In this document: piece by piece, positions 16,804-24,894 of the stretch
Numbering within the stretch: the first letter of the stretch is position 1
Layout: every line of letters begins with the position of its first letter
From: Streptomyces sp. DT2A-34
GTDB lineage: Bacteria > Actinomycetota > Actinomycetes > Streptomycetales > Streptomycetaceae
Direction: 5' to 3'
Length of the DNA: 64,000 nt
Assembly: GCF_030499515.1 (NCBI RefSeq)
Contig: NZ_JASTWJ010000001.1
Span: 3,824,001-3,888,000 of the forward strand
Program-made: the position numbers and the translations under genes
The notes under the pieces: model-generated
What the model was told of the DNA's origin: nothing
Seen by the model: the letters and a program-made list of their open reading frames with translations, nothing else
Database searches by the model: none

Positions 16804-18063
16804 CTACGAGACCTCGCTCGCCCGGCGCAGCAGCATCTCCCGCTCCCGCTCGTTCCGCGTGAGCCCCGCCGCCCGCTCGAACTCCGCCCGTGCCTCCGCC
16901 GTACGGCCGAGACGCAGCAGCAGGTCGCCGCGCACGCTCGGCAGCAAGTGGTAGTCCCGCAGGGCGGGTTCGGTGGCGATCGCGTCGACGATCTCCAGGG
17001 CGGGTTCCGGGCCGTCCGCCATCGACACGGCGACCGCGCGGTTCAACTCGACCACGGGGGAAGGGGACCGGGCGGACAGCAGGCCGTACAGGGTGGCGAT
17101 GGTCTTCCAGTCCGTCTCCTCGTACGTGTACGCGTGCGCGTGGCAGGCGGCGATCGCGGCCTGGAGGGCGTACGGGCCCGGCGCACCCGTGGCGGCGGCA
17201 TCGGCGCGGCCCAGCGCATGGACGCCGCGCGCGATGAGCATGCGGTTCCAGCGGCGGCGGTTCTGGTCCTTGAGGAGGATCGGTTCGCCGGACGGGCCTG
17301 TGCGGGCTGCCGCGCGGGACGTCTGGAATTCCAGGAGGGCGGTCAGACCGTGCACCTCCGGCTCCTTCGGCATCAGTCCCGACAGCACGCGGGCCAGCCG
17401 CAACGCGTCCTCGCACAGGGCCGGGCGCAGCCAGTCGTCGCCGGCCGTGGCGGCGTAGCCCTCGTTGAAGACCAGGTAGATGACGTCGAGGACCGAGCCC
17501 AGGCGGGCCTCGCGGTCGGGGCCGTACGGGACCTCGAAGGCGACGTTCTTCGTGGCGAGCGTGCGCTTGGCGCGGACGATGCGCTGGGCGATCGTCGGCT
17601 CCGGGACCAGGAACGCCCGGGCGATCTCCGGCGTCGTCAGGCCGCCGAGGAGGCGGAGAGTGAGGGCGATGCGGGCCTCGGGAGACAGCACCGGGTGGCA
17701 GGCGGTGAAGACGAGCCTCAGCAGGTCGTCGTCGATGTCGTCGGGGTCGGCCGGCTCCTCGGGCGGGGCCGTCGTCTCCAGGTCCCGCCCGATCTCCGCC
17801 AGCTTGCGGGCGTAGCTCTCGCGGCGGCGGATCAGGTCCACGGCGCGGTGCCGCGCGGTGGCCATGAGCCAGGCGCCCGGGTTGTCGGGGACGCCGTCGC
17901 GGGGCCACTGCTCCAGGGCGGCGACGAGTGCGTCCTGGGCGAGTTCCTCGGCGATGCCGACGTCGCGGACGATGCGGGCGACGCCGGCGATGATGCGCGG
18001 GGACTCGATGCGGAAGACGGTTTCGACGGTGCCGCGCGGGTCGGCGGTGGGCTGCGGGGTCAC
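16804..18063 (-). CDS. ECF sigma factor of the ECF42/SigJ-like group with large C-terminal extension
   Basis: GTG 18063 gives 419 residues (VTPQPTADPRGTVETVFRIESPRII). Sigma region 2 is at about 14-85 (AQDALVAALEQWPRDGVPDNPGAWLMATARHRAVDLIRR) and region 4 at about 125-180 (LTLRLLGGLTTPEIARAFLVPEPTIAQRIVRAKRTL). The remaining 230 residues form the helical, TPR-like domain typical of the group (IYLVFNEGYAA ... LNRAVAVSMADGPEPALEIVDA). ECF42 factors have no anti-sigma and are genetically paired with a YCII/DGPF protein, exactly as here with the gene at 18335. A 222-bp repeat element lies between the partners. Confidence 0.88.
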   Translation of the reverse strand: MTPQPTADPRGTVETVFRIESPRIIAGVARIVRDVGIAEELAQDALVAALEQWPRDGVPDNPGAWLMATARHRAVDLIRRRESYARKLAEIGRDLETTAPPEEPADPDDIDDDLLRLVFTACHPVLSPEARIALTLRLLGGLTTPEIARAFLVPEPTIAQRIVRAKRTLATKNVAFEVPYGPDREARLGSVLDVIYLVFNEGYAATAGDDWLRPALCEDALRLARVLSGLMPKEPEVHGLTALLEFQTSRAAARTGPSGEPILLKDQNRRRWNRMLIARGVHALGRADAAATGAPGPYALQAAIAACHAHAYTYEETDWKTIATLYGLLSARSPSPVVELNRAVAVSMADGPEPALEIVDAIATEPALRDYHLLPSVRGDLLLRLGRTAEARAEFERAAGLTRNEREREMLLRRASEVS

Positions 18064-18085
18064 AGCCCACCATGCAACACCCGTC

Positions 18086-18307
18086 GGCCCTGTCGTCAAA
18101 TTCCCGTCGCCCGCCCGAAGGGCGGGCCCGGCGGCGGCGATGGGGGTGCCCCCGCGCGAGCCGAGCGAAGCTCGGTTCGAGCGTGGGGGAGGAGCCACGT
18201 GGGCGGTTCGGCAACGCGGCATGGGGGTCCCCCCGCTCGAGCGAAGTCGAGAGTGGGGGAGTGCGTGCCAGACGCCGCCGGGCAGGCGGGAATTTGACGA
18301 CAGGGCC
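18086..18307. mobile_element. MITE-like element with perfect 21-bp terminal inverted repeats
   Basis: The ends (18086-18106 and 18287-18307) are exact 21-bp inverted repeats beginning GGCCCTGTCGTC. The 180-bp interior encodes nothing but carries two copies of one hairpin module (about 18141-18191 and 18222-18261) of the form GGGGGTSCCCCC, CGAGCGAAG, GTGGGGGAG. It sits in the gap between the YCII gene and its sigma partner. I see no clear target-site duplication. Size, ends and lack of coding fit a non-autonomous mobile element. Confidence 0.65.
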
Positions 18308-18334
18308 TGGGGCCAGGGATCCAAGGAGGGCAGG

Positions 18335-18691
18335 TCAGCCCTCGGCGATCTCCCGCACCTCGCAGGTGACCTGCCATTCCTCCCCGTGGACCTTCAGGAA
18401 CCGCGAGGCCCACTCCAGCGCCTCGGCCTTGTCCTTGCACTGCATGATCGCGTAGCCGCCGATGACCTCCTTGGACTCGGTGAAGGGCCCGTCGGTGACG
18501 GACGTCTTCGCGCCGTCCCAGTGCACGCGGGTGCCCTGCGCCGACGGGGTGAGCCCTGCCGTGTCGAGCATCACGCCGGCCTTGGTGATCTCCTCCAGCA
18601 GCTCCCCCATGCGCTGCATCAGCTCAGGGCTGGGGCCCTCGGCGGGCGCGGTGGACTCGTCGATCCGGACGAGGGACAGGTAACGCGGCAT
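18335..18691 (-). CDS. YCII/DGPF-domain protein partnered with the ECF sigma factor
   Basis: A 118-residue single-domain protein (MPRYLSLVRIDESTAPAEGPSPELMQRMGELLEEITKAG) with the DGPF motif in VTDGPFTESKEVIGGYAIMQC. The ATG has GAGGAG 6 bp upstream. This YCII-like family is a small ferredoxin-like barrel that co-occurs with ECF42 sigma factors and probably signals to them or is their target; the biochemical role is not known. It precedes the sigma gene on the same strand. Confidence 0.85.
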   Translation of the reverse strand: MPRYLSLVRIDESTAPAEGPSPELMQRMGELLEEITKAGVMLDTAGLTPSAQGTRVHWDGAKTSVTDGPFTESKEVIGGYAIMQCKDKAEALEWASRFLKVHGEEWQVTCEVREIAEG

Positions 18692-18733
18692 GGTGACTCC
18701 TCAGGGTTCGGTGACCGGTTCATTCCCGGCCTC

Positions 18734-20227
18734 TCACCCCTGCGTCGAACGGGAGACATCCGGATCGACACGCTCGCCGGAATTCTTCGAATCTTTTTCT
18801 CCGGCGGGCGTTTCCGCAGGCCGAGCCCCCACCCCGTGCAGCGCACCGGCGGCCAGGGCGGCCACGGCGAGCAGCCCCGCCGCCACCCAGTACGCCGCCG
18901 CGTACCCGTCGACGAGCCCCTCGGCCCCCTCCGCCCCGTCCCCGCCGGCACTCGCCGCCACCGTCACCAGCACCCCGAGCCCCACCGCCCCGCCGACCTG
19001 CCGCGCGCTGTTGAGCAGCCCGGACGCCATCCCGGTCTCCTCCGGCGCGACCCCTTCCGTGGCGGCCGTGCCCAGCGGTACGAAGCACATGCCGATGCCG
19101 ACCGAGGCGACCGCCGACGGTCCGAGGACGGAGAGCAGGAACCCGCCGTCCACCGCCACCGCCATCGCGAACCACGCGATCCCGGCCGCCCCGAGCAGCC
19201 CGCCGACCAGCAGCAGCACCCCGGCCCCGACCCGCCCGACCGTGCGCGCGGCGATCACCGACCCGGCCACGACCCCGACGCAGAACGGCAGGAAGGCGCT
19301 CCCGGCGGCGGTGGGGCCGTACCCCAGCACCTGCTGCATGTAGAGGGAGGTGAAGTAGAAGGCGGCGAACTGGCCTGCCGACATCAGCAGCGCGAAGACG
19401 TTCGCCGCGAGCACCGGCCCCCGGGTCAGGAGCCCGAGCCTGAGCAGCGGCTGCCGTACGCGGGTCTCCACCAGGGCGAAGACCGCCAGCAGGACGACGC
19501 CGGCGCCCAGCACCCCGCCGGTCTGCCAGGCCGTCCAGCCGTGGGTCTCGGTCCGCACGAGCCCGAGGACGAGCAGCGAGGTTCCGGCGGTGACGAGGAG
19601 CGCGCCGAGGGCGTCGAGGCGCGGCCGGCTCCCGCTCGCCCGCCGGTCATCGGCGGGCACACCGGGCCGTACGACGGCCAGTACGGCGACCACGACGGGC
19701 ACGTTGACCAGCATGACCGCCCGCCAGCCGAACCAGTCGGTGAGCAGCCCGCCGGCGAGCACCCCGACGGCCCCGCCGGCCGCACCGGCGGCGCCCCACA
19801 GCCCCAGCGCCCGTGAACGGGCCGCCCCCGCCGGGAAGTTCACGGTGATCAGGGCGAGCGCGACCGGCGACAGCAGGGCCGCGCCCACCCCCTGCACCGC
19901 CCGGGCCGCGACCAACTGCCCCGGCGCCTGGGCGAGTCCGCCGACGAGGCTCGCGAGCCCGAAGACGACGAAGCCGACCACGAGCACCCGCCGCCGGCCG
20001 GCGACGTCGGCGAGCCGCCCGCCGAGCATGAGCAGCCCGCCGAAGGTGAGCGCGTAGGCGTTGACGACCCAGGCCAGCGCCCCGGCGTCGAAGCCGAGGC
20101 CGGTGCCGATGGCCGGGAGGGCGACGTTGACGACGGACATGTCGAGGGAGACGAGGAACTGCACGGTGAGCAGCACCGGCAGTAACCAACGGGCGCCCGG
20201 CTTCAGAGAGTTGACGGTATCCACCAT
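18734..20227 (-). CDS. DHA2-family MFS drug exporter (EmrB/QacA-like)
   Basis: A 497-residue protein with about 14 hydrophobic segments. Family motifs include LDMSVVNVALPAIGTGLGF in the first helix (the D-x-T/S-x-V-N-V-A-L-P signature), GGRLADVAGRRRVLVVGF (motif A) and LGLWGAAGAAGGAVGVLAGGLLTDWFGWRAVMLVNVPV (motif C region). These proton antiporters expel drugs or metabolites. It is divergent from a TetR gene, with an inverted-repeat operator over its promoter, so it is probably repressed until a substrate binds TetR. Confidence 0.9.
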   Translation of the reverse strand: MVDTVNSLKPGARWLLPVLLTVQFLVSLDMSVVNVALPAIGTGLGFDAGALAWVVNAYALTFGGLLMLGGRLADVAGRRRVLVVGFVVFGLASLVGGLAQAPGQLVAARAVQGVGAALLSPVALALITVNFPAGAARSRALGLWGAAGAAGGAVGVLAGGLLTDWFGWRAVMLVNVPVVVAVLAVVRPGVPADDRRASGSRPRLDALGALLVTAGTSLLVLGLVRTETHGWTAWQTGGVLGAGVVLLAVFALVETRVRQPLLRLGLLTRGPVLAANVFALLMSAGQFAAFYFTSLYMQQVLGYGPTAAGSAFLPFCVGVVAGSVIAARTVGRVGAGVLLLVGGLLGAAGIAWFAMAVAVDGGFLLSVLGPSAVASVGIGMCFVPLGTAATEGVAPEETGMASGLLNSARQVGGAVGLGVLVTVAASAGGDGAEGAEGLVDGYAAAYWVAAGLLAVAALAAGALHGVGARPAETPAGEKDSKNSGERVDPDVSRSTQG

Positions 20228-20235
20228 GCCAGCAG

Positions 20236-20257
20236 ATTAATATACGCGTACATAAAT
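20236..20257. promoter_or_regulatory. TetR operator over the exporter promoter
   Basis: Around the centre TACGCGTA (20243-20250) 9 of 11 positions pair between half-sites, in an AT-rich island 9 bp from the exporter start. The minus-strand TATATT here could be its -10. The dyad lies between divergent exporter and TetR genes. Confidence 0.65.
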
Positions 20258-20326
20258 TAGCCAGGGCCGCAGCGAGCCTCCCGACTCCGGCCCATCGACC
20301 GACACCCCCGCGAGACAATGCCCCCC

Positions 20327-21001
20327 GTGGCAGCAGAGACAGCGAACTCGCAGAGCCGTAAACGCGGCCGTCCGCCCCGCATCGCGGCGGAGCAGATCGT
20401 CGACGCGGCCCGGCGGCTCCTCCAGGAGGAGGGCGTCGAGGCGGTCAGCATGCGCCGGGTGGCGAAGGAGGTCGGCGCCACACCGATGGCGCTCTACAAC
20501 CACGTACGCGACAAGGACGAGTTGCTCCTGCTCACCCTGCGGGGCATGGCGGCGACGTTCCCGCGCCCGCCACTCCCCGCCGACCCCCGCGAGCGCATCC
20601 TCACGACCGCCGTCCACATGCACGCGATTCTCAGCGAGGTGGTCTGGGTCATCGACGTACTGAGCCTCGGCGACCTCACCGACAAGGACGCGCTGTGGAT
20701 GCCCGAGGAGATCATCGACTCGGCCATCGCCTGCGGCCTGACCCCCACCCAGGCCCTGCACGCCTACCGCACCATCTGGTACGTCGTCTACGGCGCCCTG
20801 GTCTTCCGGCGAGCCGACGTCCGCCGCGCCGCCGACCCCGAACGCCGGCCGTTCTTCCCCGCCTTGCTCACGGAGGAGGACGCGGTGGCGCTGCCGCGTA
20901 TGGCCGAGATGGCGGCGAACTGGGAGGAGATCAAGGGGCGTTACGACATCGCCGAGCAGCTGGAGGCCGTGGTGGACGGGCTGCTGCGGAAGGGGCGCTG
21001 A
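20327..21001 (+). CDS. TetR-family repressor
   Basis: GTG 20327 gives 224 residues; an in-frame ATG at 20318 would add three. I prefer GTG because GACAAT (20314-20319) ends 7 nt before it, implying a leaderless message. The helix-turn-helix is at about 17-60 (RPPRIAAEQIVDAARRLLQEEGVEAVSMRRVAKEVGATPMALYNHVRDKDELLLL). The rest is a helical ligand-binding domain of the TetR_C_1-like type. The divergent MFS exporter and shared operator imply it senses an exported compound. Confidence 0.88.
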   Translation: MAAETANSQSRKRGRPPRIAAEQIVDAARRLLQEEGVEAVSMRRVAKEVGATPMALYNHVRDKDELLLLTLRGMAATFPRPPLPADPRERILTTAVHMHAILSEVVWVIDVLSLGDLTDKDALWMPEEIIDSAIACGLTPTQALHAYRTIWYVVYGALVFRRADVRRAADPERRPFFPALLTEEDAVALPRMAEMAANWEEIKGRYDIAEQLEAVVDGLLRKGR

Positions 21002-21052
21002 CCCGCTTCAGCCGACCCACCCCGGCCGACCTGCTTCACAGGTCATGGACGC

Positions 21053-22102
21053 CTACCGCAACGACTCCCACAACTCGCTCGCCTCCGGCTCCTCCGCCAC
21101 CACCCGGTTCGCGTCCGACGCCGCCGTGACCACCGGCATCGTCACCGTCCTCACCTCGCCCGCCGACAAGCCCCGCAGGCTCTCGCCGAGGGACATCAGC
21201 TCGCTCAGCGAGTCCAGGCCGGTGTCGGTCGTCAGGCTGCCCGTCACCGCGTCGGCGACCTTGTAGAGCTTGGCGGGGTCGGTGAGGAGGTCGGTCGAGG
21301 AGATCTGTTCCAGCAGCGCCTTCACCAGCTTCTGCTGCAGGCCTATGCGGCCGAGGTCGCTGCCGTCGCCTATGCCGTGCCGGGTGCGCGCCAGGGCCAG
21401 GGCTGTCTTGCCGTCGAGGTGGTGGGTGCCCGCTTCCAGCGTCAGGTGGCTGTCCTCGTCGTCGATGTCCTCGTCCGTCGTCACCGTCACGCCACCGAGG
21501 GCGTCCACCAGCTTCGCGAAGCCCGAGAAGTCGATCTCGACGTAGTGGTCCATGCGGACGTCCGTGAGCGACTCGACCGTCTTGACCGCGCACACCGGCC
21601 CGCCCACCGCGTACGCGCTGTTGAACATCACGCTGTACGCCACCTCCGTCGAACCGCCCGACGACAGCGGGCAGGACGGTCGTGTGACCAGCGTGTCGCG
21701 CGGAATGCTCACCACCGTGGCCGAGGTCCGGCCCGCGTCGACGTGCACCACCATCGCGGTGTCCGAGCGGGCGCCGGTGCTGCTGCCGCCGCCCAACGCC
21801 TGGTTCTCGTCGCCGCTGCGCGAGTCCGAGCCCAGGACCAGGATGTTCAGCGCCTCGGTCGGCAGCTCGGGCGCCGAGGCGGAGGCCGACGGCGTCGTCA
21901 CCGACTTCGCCGGGCGGTTGTCGCCGAGGGCGTTGTTGATGTCGACGCTCTTGATGTTGCCGTTCAGGTGCCAGTAGGCCCAGCCCGCGCAGCCCGCGCC
22001 CAGCACCAGGGCGCCCGCGAGGACGAGGCCGGCGGTCTTCAGCACCCTCGACCGCCGGCCCGCGCGTCTGCCGTCGCCCCCGTTCACGTCTCGTCCACTC
22101 AC
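21053..22102 (-). CDS. LytR-CpsA-Psr (LCP) family wall-glycopolymer ligase
   Basis: A 349-residue protein with a short basic cytoplasmic tail, one transmembrane helix (about 21-45, AGLVLAGALVLGAGCAGWAYW) and an external LCP domain. Conserved Arg/Asp clusters are visible: LGSDSRSGD, ARSDTAMVVHVD, VSIPRDTLV, DHYVEIDFSGFAKLVDALGGV and LALARTRHGIGDGSDLGRIGLQQ. LCP enzymes attach teichoic-acid-like or other polymers from a lipid carrier to peptidoglycan. GTG 22102 lies 7 nt after TACGTT (22115-22110), so the mRNA is probably leaderless. Confidence 0.9.
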   Translation of the reverse strand: MSGRDVNGGDGRRAGRRSRVLKTAGLVLAGALVLGAGCAGWAYWHLNGNIKSVDINNALGDNRPAKSVTTPSASASAPELPTEALNILVLGSDSRSGDENQALGGGSSTGARSDTAMVVHVDAGRTSATVVSIPRDTLVTRPSCPLSSGGSTEVAYSVMFNSAYAVGGPVCAVKTVESLTDVRMDHYVEIDFSGFAKLVDALGGVTVTTDEDIDDEDSHLTLEAGTHHLDGKTALALARTRHGIGDGSDLGRIGLQQKLVKALLEQISSTDLLTDPAKLYKVADAVTGSLTTDTGLDSLSELMSLGESLRGLSAGEVRTVTMPVVTAASDANRVVAEEPEASELWESLR

Positions 22103-22175
22103 AGGGAGGAACGTAAGTCCGAATTATTACGGCCAGGAACGTCAGACCGGGTTTCTTCGGAAAATCTCAGACTTC

Positions 22176-23534
22176 TCAGCCCAGCGTCACCGTCGGCACC
22201 GGATTGCTCCCGCTCCACGATCCGTTGAACCCGAAGGTCACCGAACCGCCGTCGGGAACCGTCCCGTTGTACGAGGCGTTGGAACAGGTGACCGTCGCCC
22301 CCGACTGTGTACAGCTCGCGTTCCAGGCCTGCGTGAGCCGTTGCCCCGCGCCGAATGTCCAGCTCACCTTCCAGGACGACAGCGCCGCCCCCGAGCAGGC
22401 GATCCTGACCTGCCCGGTGAAGCCGGTGTTCCACTGGCTGGGCACGCTGTAGGTCGCCGTGCAGGCGTCCGTGGGAGGTGGCGTGGTCGTGCCGCCGCCC
22501 AGCGACTCGGCGATCGCGTAGTACGCCGGTTTCGGCGCGTAGTTCTCGTCGTACGGCGTCGCCGCGCCCTGCCCCGGGAAGGTGCTCGGGATCCAGGAGT
22601 CGGAGTCGGTGAAGCCCCAGACGGTGACGCCGTGGCACCGGGACACCGCGAGGCAGGCGTTCATGACGGCCTTGTAGTCGGCGGCCTGCTGCGTCAGCTC
22701 GGCGCTGTCCGCGGGCAGTTGCATTCGGATGTCCAGCTCGGTGATCGCCACGTCGACGCCGAGGTCGGCGAACCGCTGGATGTTCTGCTGCATGGTGGAC
22801 GGCACCTGGCCGAGGATCAGGTGGGCCTGGAGACCGACGCCGTCGATCGGGACGCCGCGCTCCTTCAACGACTTGACCAGGTTGTACAGGGCGGTGCTCT
22901 TCGCGTTGACGCCCTCGACGTTGTAGTCGTTGATGTACAGCTTGGCGCTCGGGTCGGCGGCGCGGGCCGCGGTCAGGGCCTGGGCGATGTAGTCGGCGCC
23001 GAGGCCGTTGTACCAGAGGGTCTGCCGGTAGGTGCCGTCCTCGTTGAACGGCTCGTTCACTACGTCCCAGGTCGCGAGCCTGCCCTTGTAGCGGCCGACT
23101 TCCAGCGCGATGTGGTCGTTCATCAGCTGGCTCAGTTCGGCCGACGTCCAGCTGCCGTTCGTCAGCCAGCTCGGGTTCTGGCTGTGCCAGACCAGGGTGT
23201 GGCCGCGCACCTGCTGTCCGTGCGCCTCGGCGAAGGCGACGATCTGGTCGGCCTCGGCCCAGTTGAAGTTGCCGCGCGTCGGCTCGACCGAGCCCCACTT
23301 CATGGCGTTGCCGGGGGTCAGCGCGTTGAACTCCCGGCCCGCGATGTCGCCGTAGGTGCCGGTGAGCTTGGAGCCGGTGACGGCCGTACCCATGACCTTG
23401 CCCTTGGCGGCGGCGAGGTCGCGCAGCGGGGTGTCGGCAGCGTGCGCCGCGGGCGCCGTGAGCAGAAGGGCTCCGACAGTCGCGATGCCGGTGAGAAGGG
23501 AACCGAGGGATAAGCCTGTTCTCAGAGATCTCAT
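22176..23534 (-). CDS. Secreted endo-1,4-beta-xylanase (GH10 + CBM2)
   Basis: Start ATG 23534 has GGAGG 8 bp upstream and gives 452 residues. A signal peptide (MRSLRTGLSLGSLLTG ... APAAHA) is followed by a GH10 barrel with acid/base Glu161 in WDVVNEPF and nucleophile Glu266 in ITELDI. After a short Thr/Pro linker comes a family-2 carbohydrate-binding module (about 350-452) with paired Cys and Trp (CTATY, QWNTGF, SWKVSWTF). It cuts internal xylan bonds outside the cell. A CCGAAAGTTTCGG palindrome abuts its ribosome site, and the LacI regulator and GH3 glycosidase upstream complete a xylan-use module. Confidence 0.95.
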   Translation of the reverse strand: MRSLRTGLSLGSLLTGIATVGALLLTAPAAHAADTPLRDLAAAKGKVMGTAVTGSKLTGTYGDIAGREFNALTPGNAMKWGSVEPTRGNFNWAEADQIVAFAEAHGQQVRGHTLVWHSQNPSWLTNGSWTSAELSQLMNDHIALEVGRYKGRLATWDVVNEPFNEDGTYRQTLWYNGLGADYIAQALTAARAADPSAKLYINDYNVEGVNAKSTALYNLVKSLKERGVPIDGVGLQAHLILGQVPSTMQQNIQRFADLGVDVAITELDIRMQLPADSAELTQQAADYKAVMNACLAVSRCHGVTVWGFTDSDSWIPSTFPGQGAATPYDENYAPKPAYYAIAESLGGGTTTPPPTDACTATYSVPSQWNTGFTGQVRIACSGAALSSWKVSWTFGAGQRLTQAWNASCTQSGATVTCSNASYNGTVPDGGSVTFGFNGSWSGSNPVPTVTLG

Positions 23535-23545
23535 GGCGGGTGCCT

Positions 23546-23558
23546 CCGAAAGTTTCGG
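23546..23558. promoter_or_regulatory. LacI-type operator next to the xylanase ribosome site
   Basis: CCGAAAGTTTCGG is a perfect odd palindrome. CGAAA-type elements are known as xylanase control sites in Streptomyces. It overlaps the GGAGG of the xylanase gene, so a bound repressor would block transcription just before the start. Confidence 0.7.
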
Positions 23559-23633
23559 TTGAAGAACCGACTGGCTTCGGTGCAGTGTGGGGCGCCACGG
23601 AACACCCGTCAATACAGCAACACGCCTCTCCCG

Positions 23634-24740
23634 CTAAACCGCCGGAGGTGCCCCCGTGCTGCTCCGCACCACCAGGCTCGTCGCCAGCTCCACCCGCGTC
23701 GCGGCCGGTGTCCCCTCCTGCCGCGCGAGGTCGAGGACCAGCTTCGCCGCCGCCTCCGCCATCTCCGTCAGCGGCTGCCGTACGGTCGTCAGCGGCGGCC
23801 CGACCCAGCGTGCGATCGGCAGATCGTCGAAGCCGACCACGCTCAGATCCTCCGGAATCCGCAGCCCCAGCTCGCGCGCGGCCTCGTACAGCCCGAGCGC
23901 CTGGAGGTCGTTGCCGGCGAAGACGGCGGTCGGCCGGTCCGGGCGGCGCAGCAGCTCAAGGCCCTGCCGGTAGCCGGTCTCGTGGTGGAAGTCGCCGGGC
24001 CGGACCAGGTCCTGGCCGACCGGGAGCCCGGCCGTCTCCAGGGCGGCCCGGTAGCCGTCGATGCGGGCGCGGCTGCACATCATCCGGGACGGTCCGGTGA
24101 TCGCGCCGATCCTGCGGTGGCCCAGCTCGACCAGGTGCCGGGTGGCGGCGAGTCCGCCCTGCCAGTTGGTCGCCCCGATGGACGGCACGTCGGCGCCCGG
24201 GTCGCCCGCCGGGTCCATCACCACGAACGGGATCGACCGGCTGGTGAGCAGGGCGCGCTGGGACTCGTCGAGGCCGGACAGCACGAGGATCACGCCGTGC
24301 GGGCGCCGGGCGGCGACCTGGTCGGCCCAGGTGCGGCCGGGGGTGAGCCGGCCGGCGCTCTCGCTCAGCACGACGCTCAGCCCGGCGTCCCGGGCGACGT
24401 TCTCCACGCCCCGGATGACCTCCATCGCCCACGCGCTCTCCAGCTCGTGGAAGACCAGGTCGATCAGGGGTGAACGGCTCGCCTCGGCCCGCCGCCGCCG
24501 GTAGCCGTGGGCGCGCAGCAGTTCCTCGACCCGGCTGCGGGTGGCCGGTGCGACATCGGCTCGTCCGTTGAGGACCTTCGAAACAGTCGGCGCGGACACG
24601 CCGGCCTCGCGGGCGATCTCGGCGAGCGTCGCGGTCTGCGTGGACCGCCCGGCCGACGGGGAGGTCGTCCGGGTTTCACTCTGCGTCTCCCGGTTTTCAC
24701 CAGGTGGCGTCCGGCTTTCAGCGGGCTCCGGGGGCTTCAT
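23634..24740 (-). CDS. LacI-family repressor of the xylan module
   Basis: A 368-residue protein: after a polar N-terminal stretch the LacI helix-turn-helix and hinge are at about 38-85 (ATLAEIAREAGVSAPTVSKVLNGRADVAPATRSRVEELLRAHGY). A periplasmic-binding-protein core follows (GVILVLSGLD, GATNWQGGLAATRHLVELGHRRIGAITGP, PTAVFAGNDLQALGLYEAARELGLRIPEDLSVVGFDDLPIARW). It lies between the xylanase and the GH3 gene, and CGAAA-type sites occur upstream of both, fitting a BxlR-like role: repression relieved by xylo-oligosaccharides. The substrate is inferred from neighbours. Confidence 0.88.
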   Translation of the reverse strand: MKPPEPAESRTPPGENRETQSETRTTSPSAGRSTQTATLAEIAREAGVSAPTVSKVLNGRADVAPATRSRVEELLRAHGYRRRRAEASRSPLIDLVFHELESAWAMEVIRGVENVARDAGLSVVLSESAGRLTPGRTWADQVAARRPHGVILVLSGLDESQRALLTSRSIPFVVMDPAGDPGADVPSIGATNWQGGLAATRHLVELGHRRIGAITGPSRMMCSRARIDGYRAALETAGLPVGQDLVRPGDFHHETGYRQGLELLRRPDRPTAVFAGNDLQALGLYEAARELGLRIPEDLSVVGFDDLPIARWVGPPLTTVRQPLTEMAEAAAKLVLDLARQEGTPAATRVELATSLVVRSSTGAPPAV

Positions 24741-24800
24741 GGCGGCGATCGTATCCCTGCGCGCCCTCTTGACGAACCCTTCTCACCGCCCCTAGGTTCC

Positions 24801-24832
24801 CGGAACATTCGATGGGAACAACGAAACATTCG
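24801..24832. promoter_or_regulatory. Paired operator sites between lacI-like and GH3 genes
   Basis: CGGAACATTCG (24801-24811) and CGAAACATTCG (24822-24832) are spaced 21 bp centre to centre, two helical turns. The second differs from the xylanase palindrome form CGAAASTTTCG at one base, the first at two. They suit cooperative binding by the adjacent LacI protein. Confidence 0.6.
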
Positions 24833-24856
24833 CGAGAGGCCGTCCCGTCACCGCCC

Positions 24857-24894
24857 CGACAGGAGTTTCCAGCCATCGCCCGGACAGGAGTTTC
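24857..24894 (+). repeat. Duplicated ribosome-site segment before the GH3 gene
   Basis: GACAGGAGTTTC occurs twice 24 bp apart within near-identical CCCGACAGGAGTTTC-like contexts; only the second leads into the ATG at 24895. It looks like a small tandem duplication of the ribosome-binding region. Confidence 0.6.
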
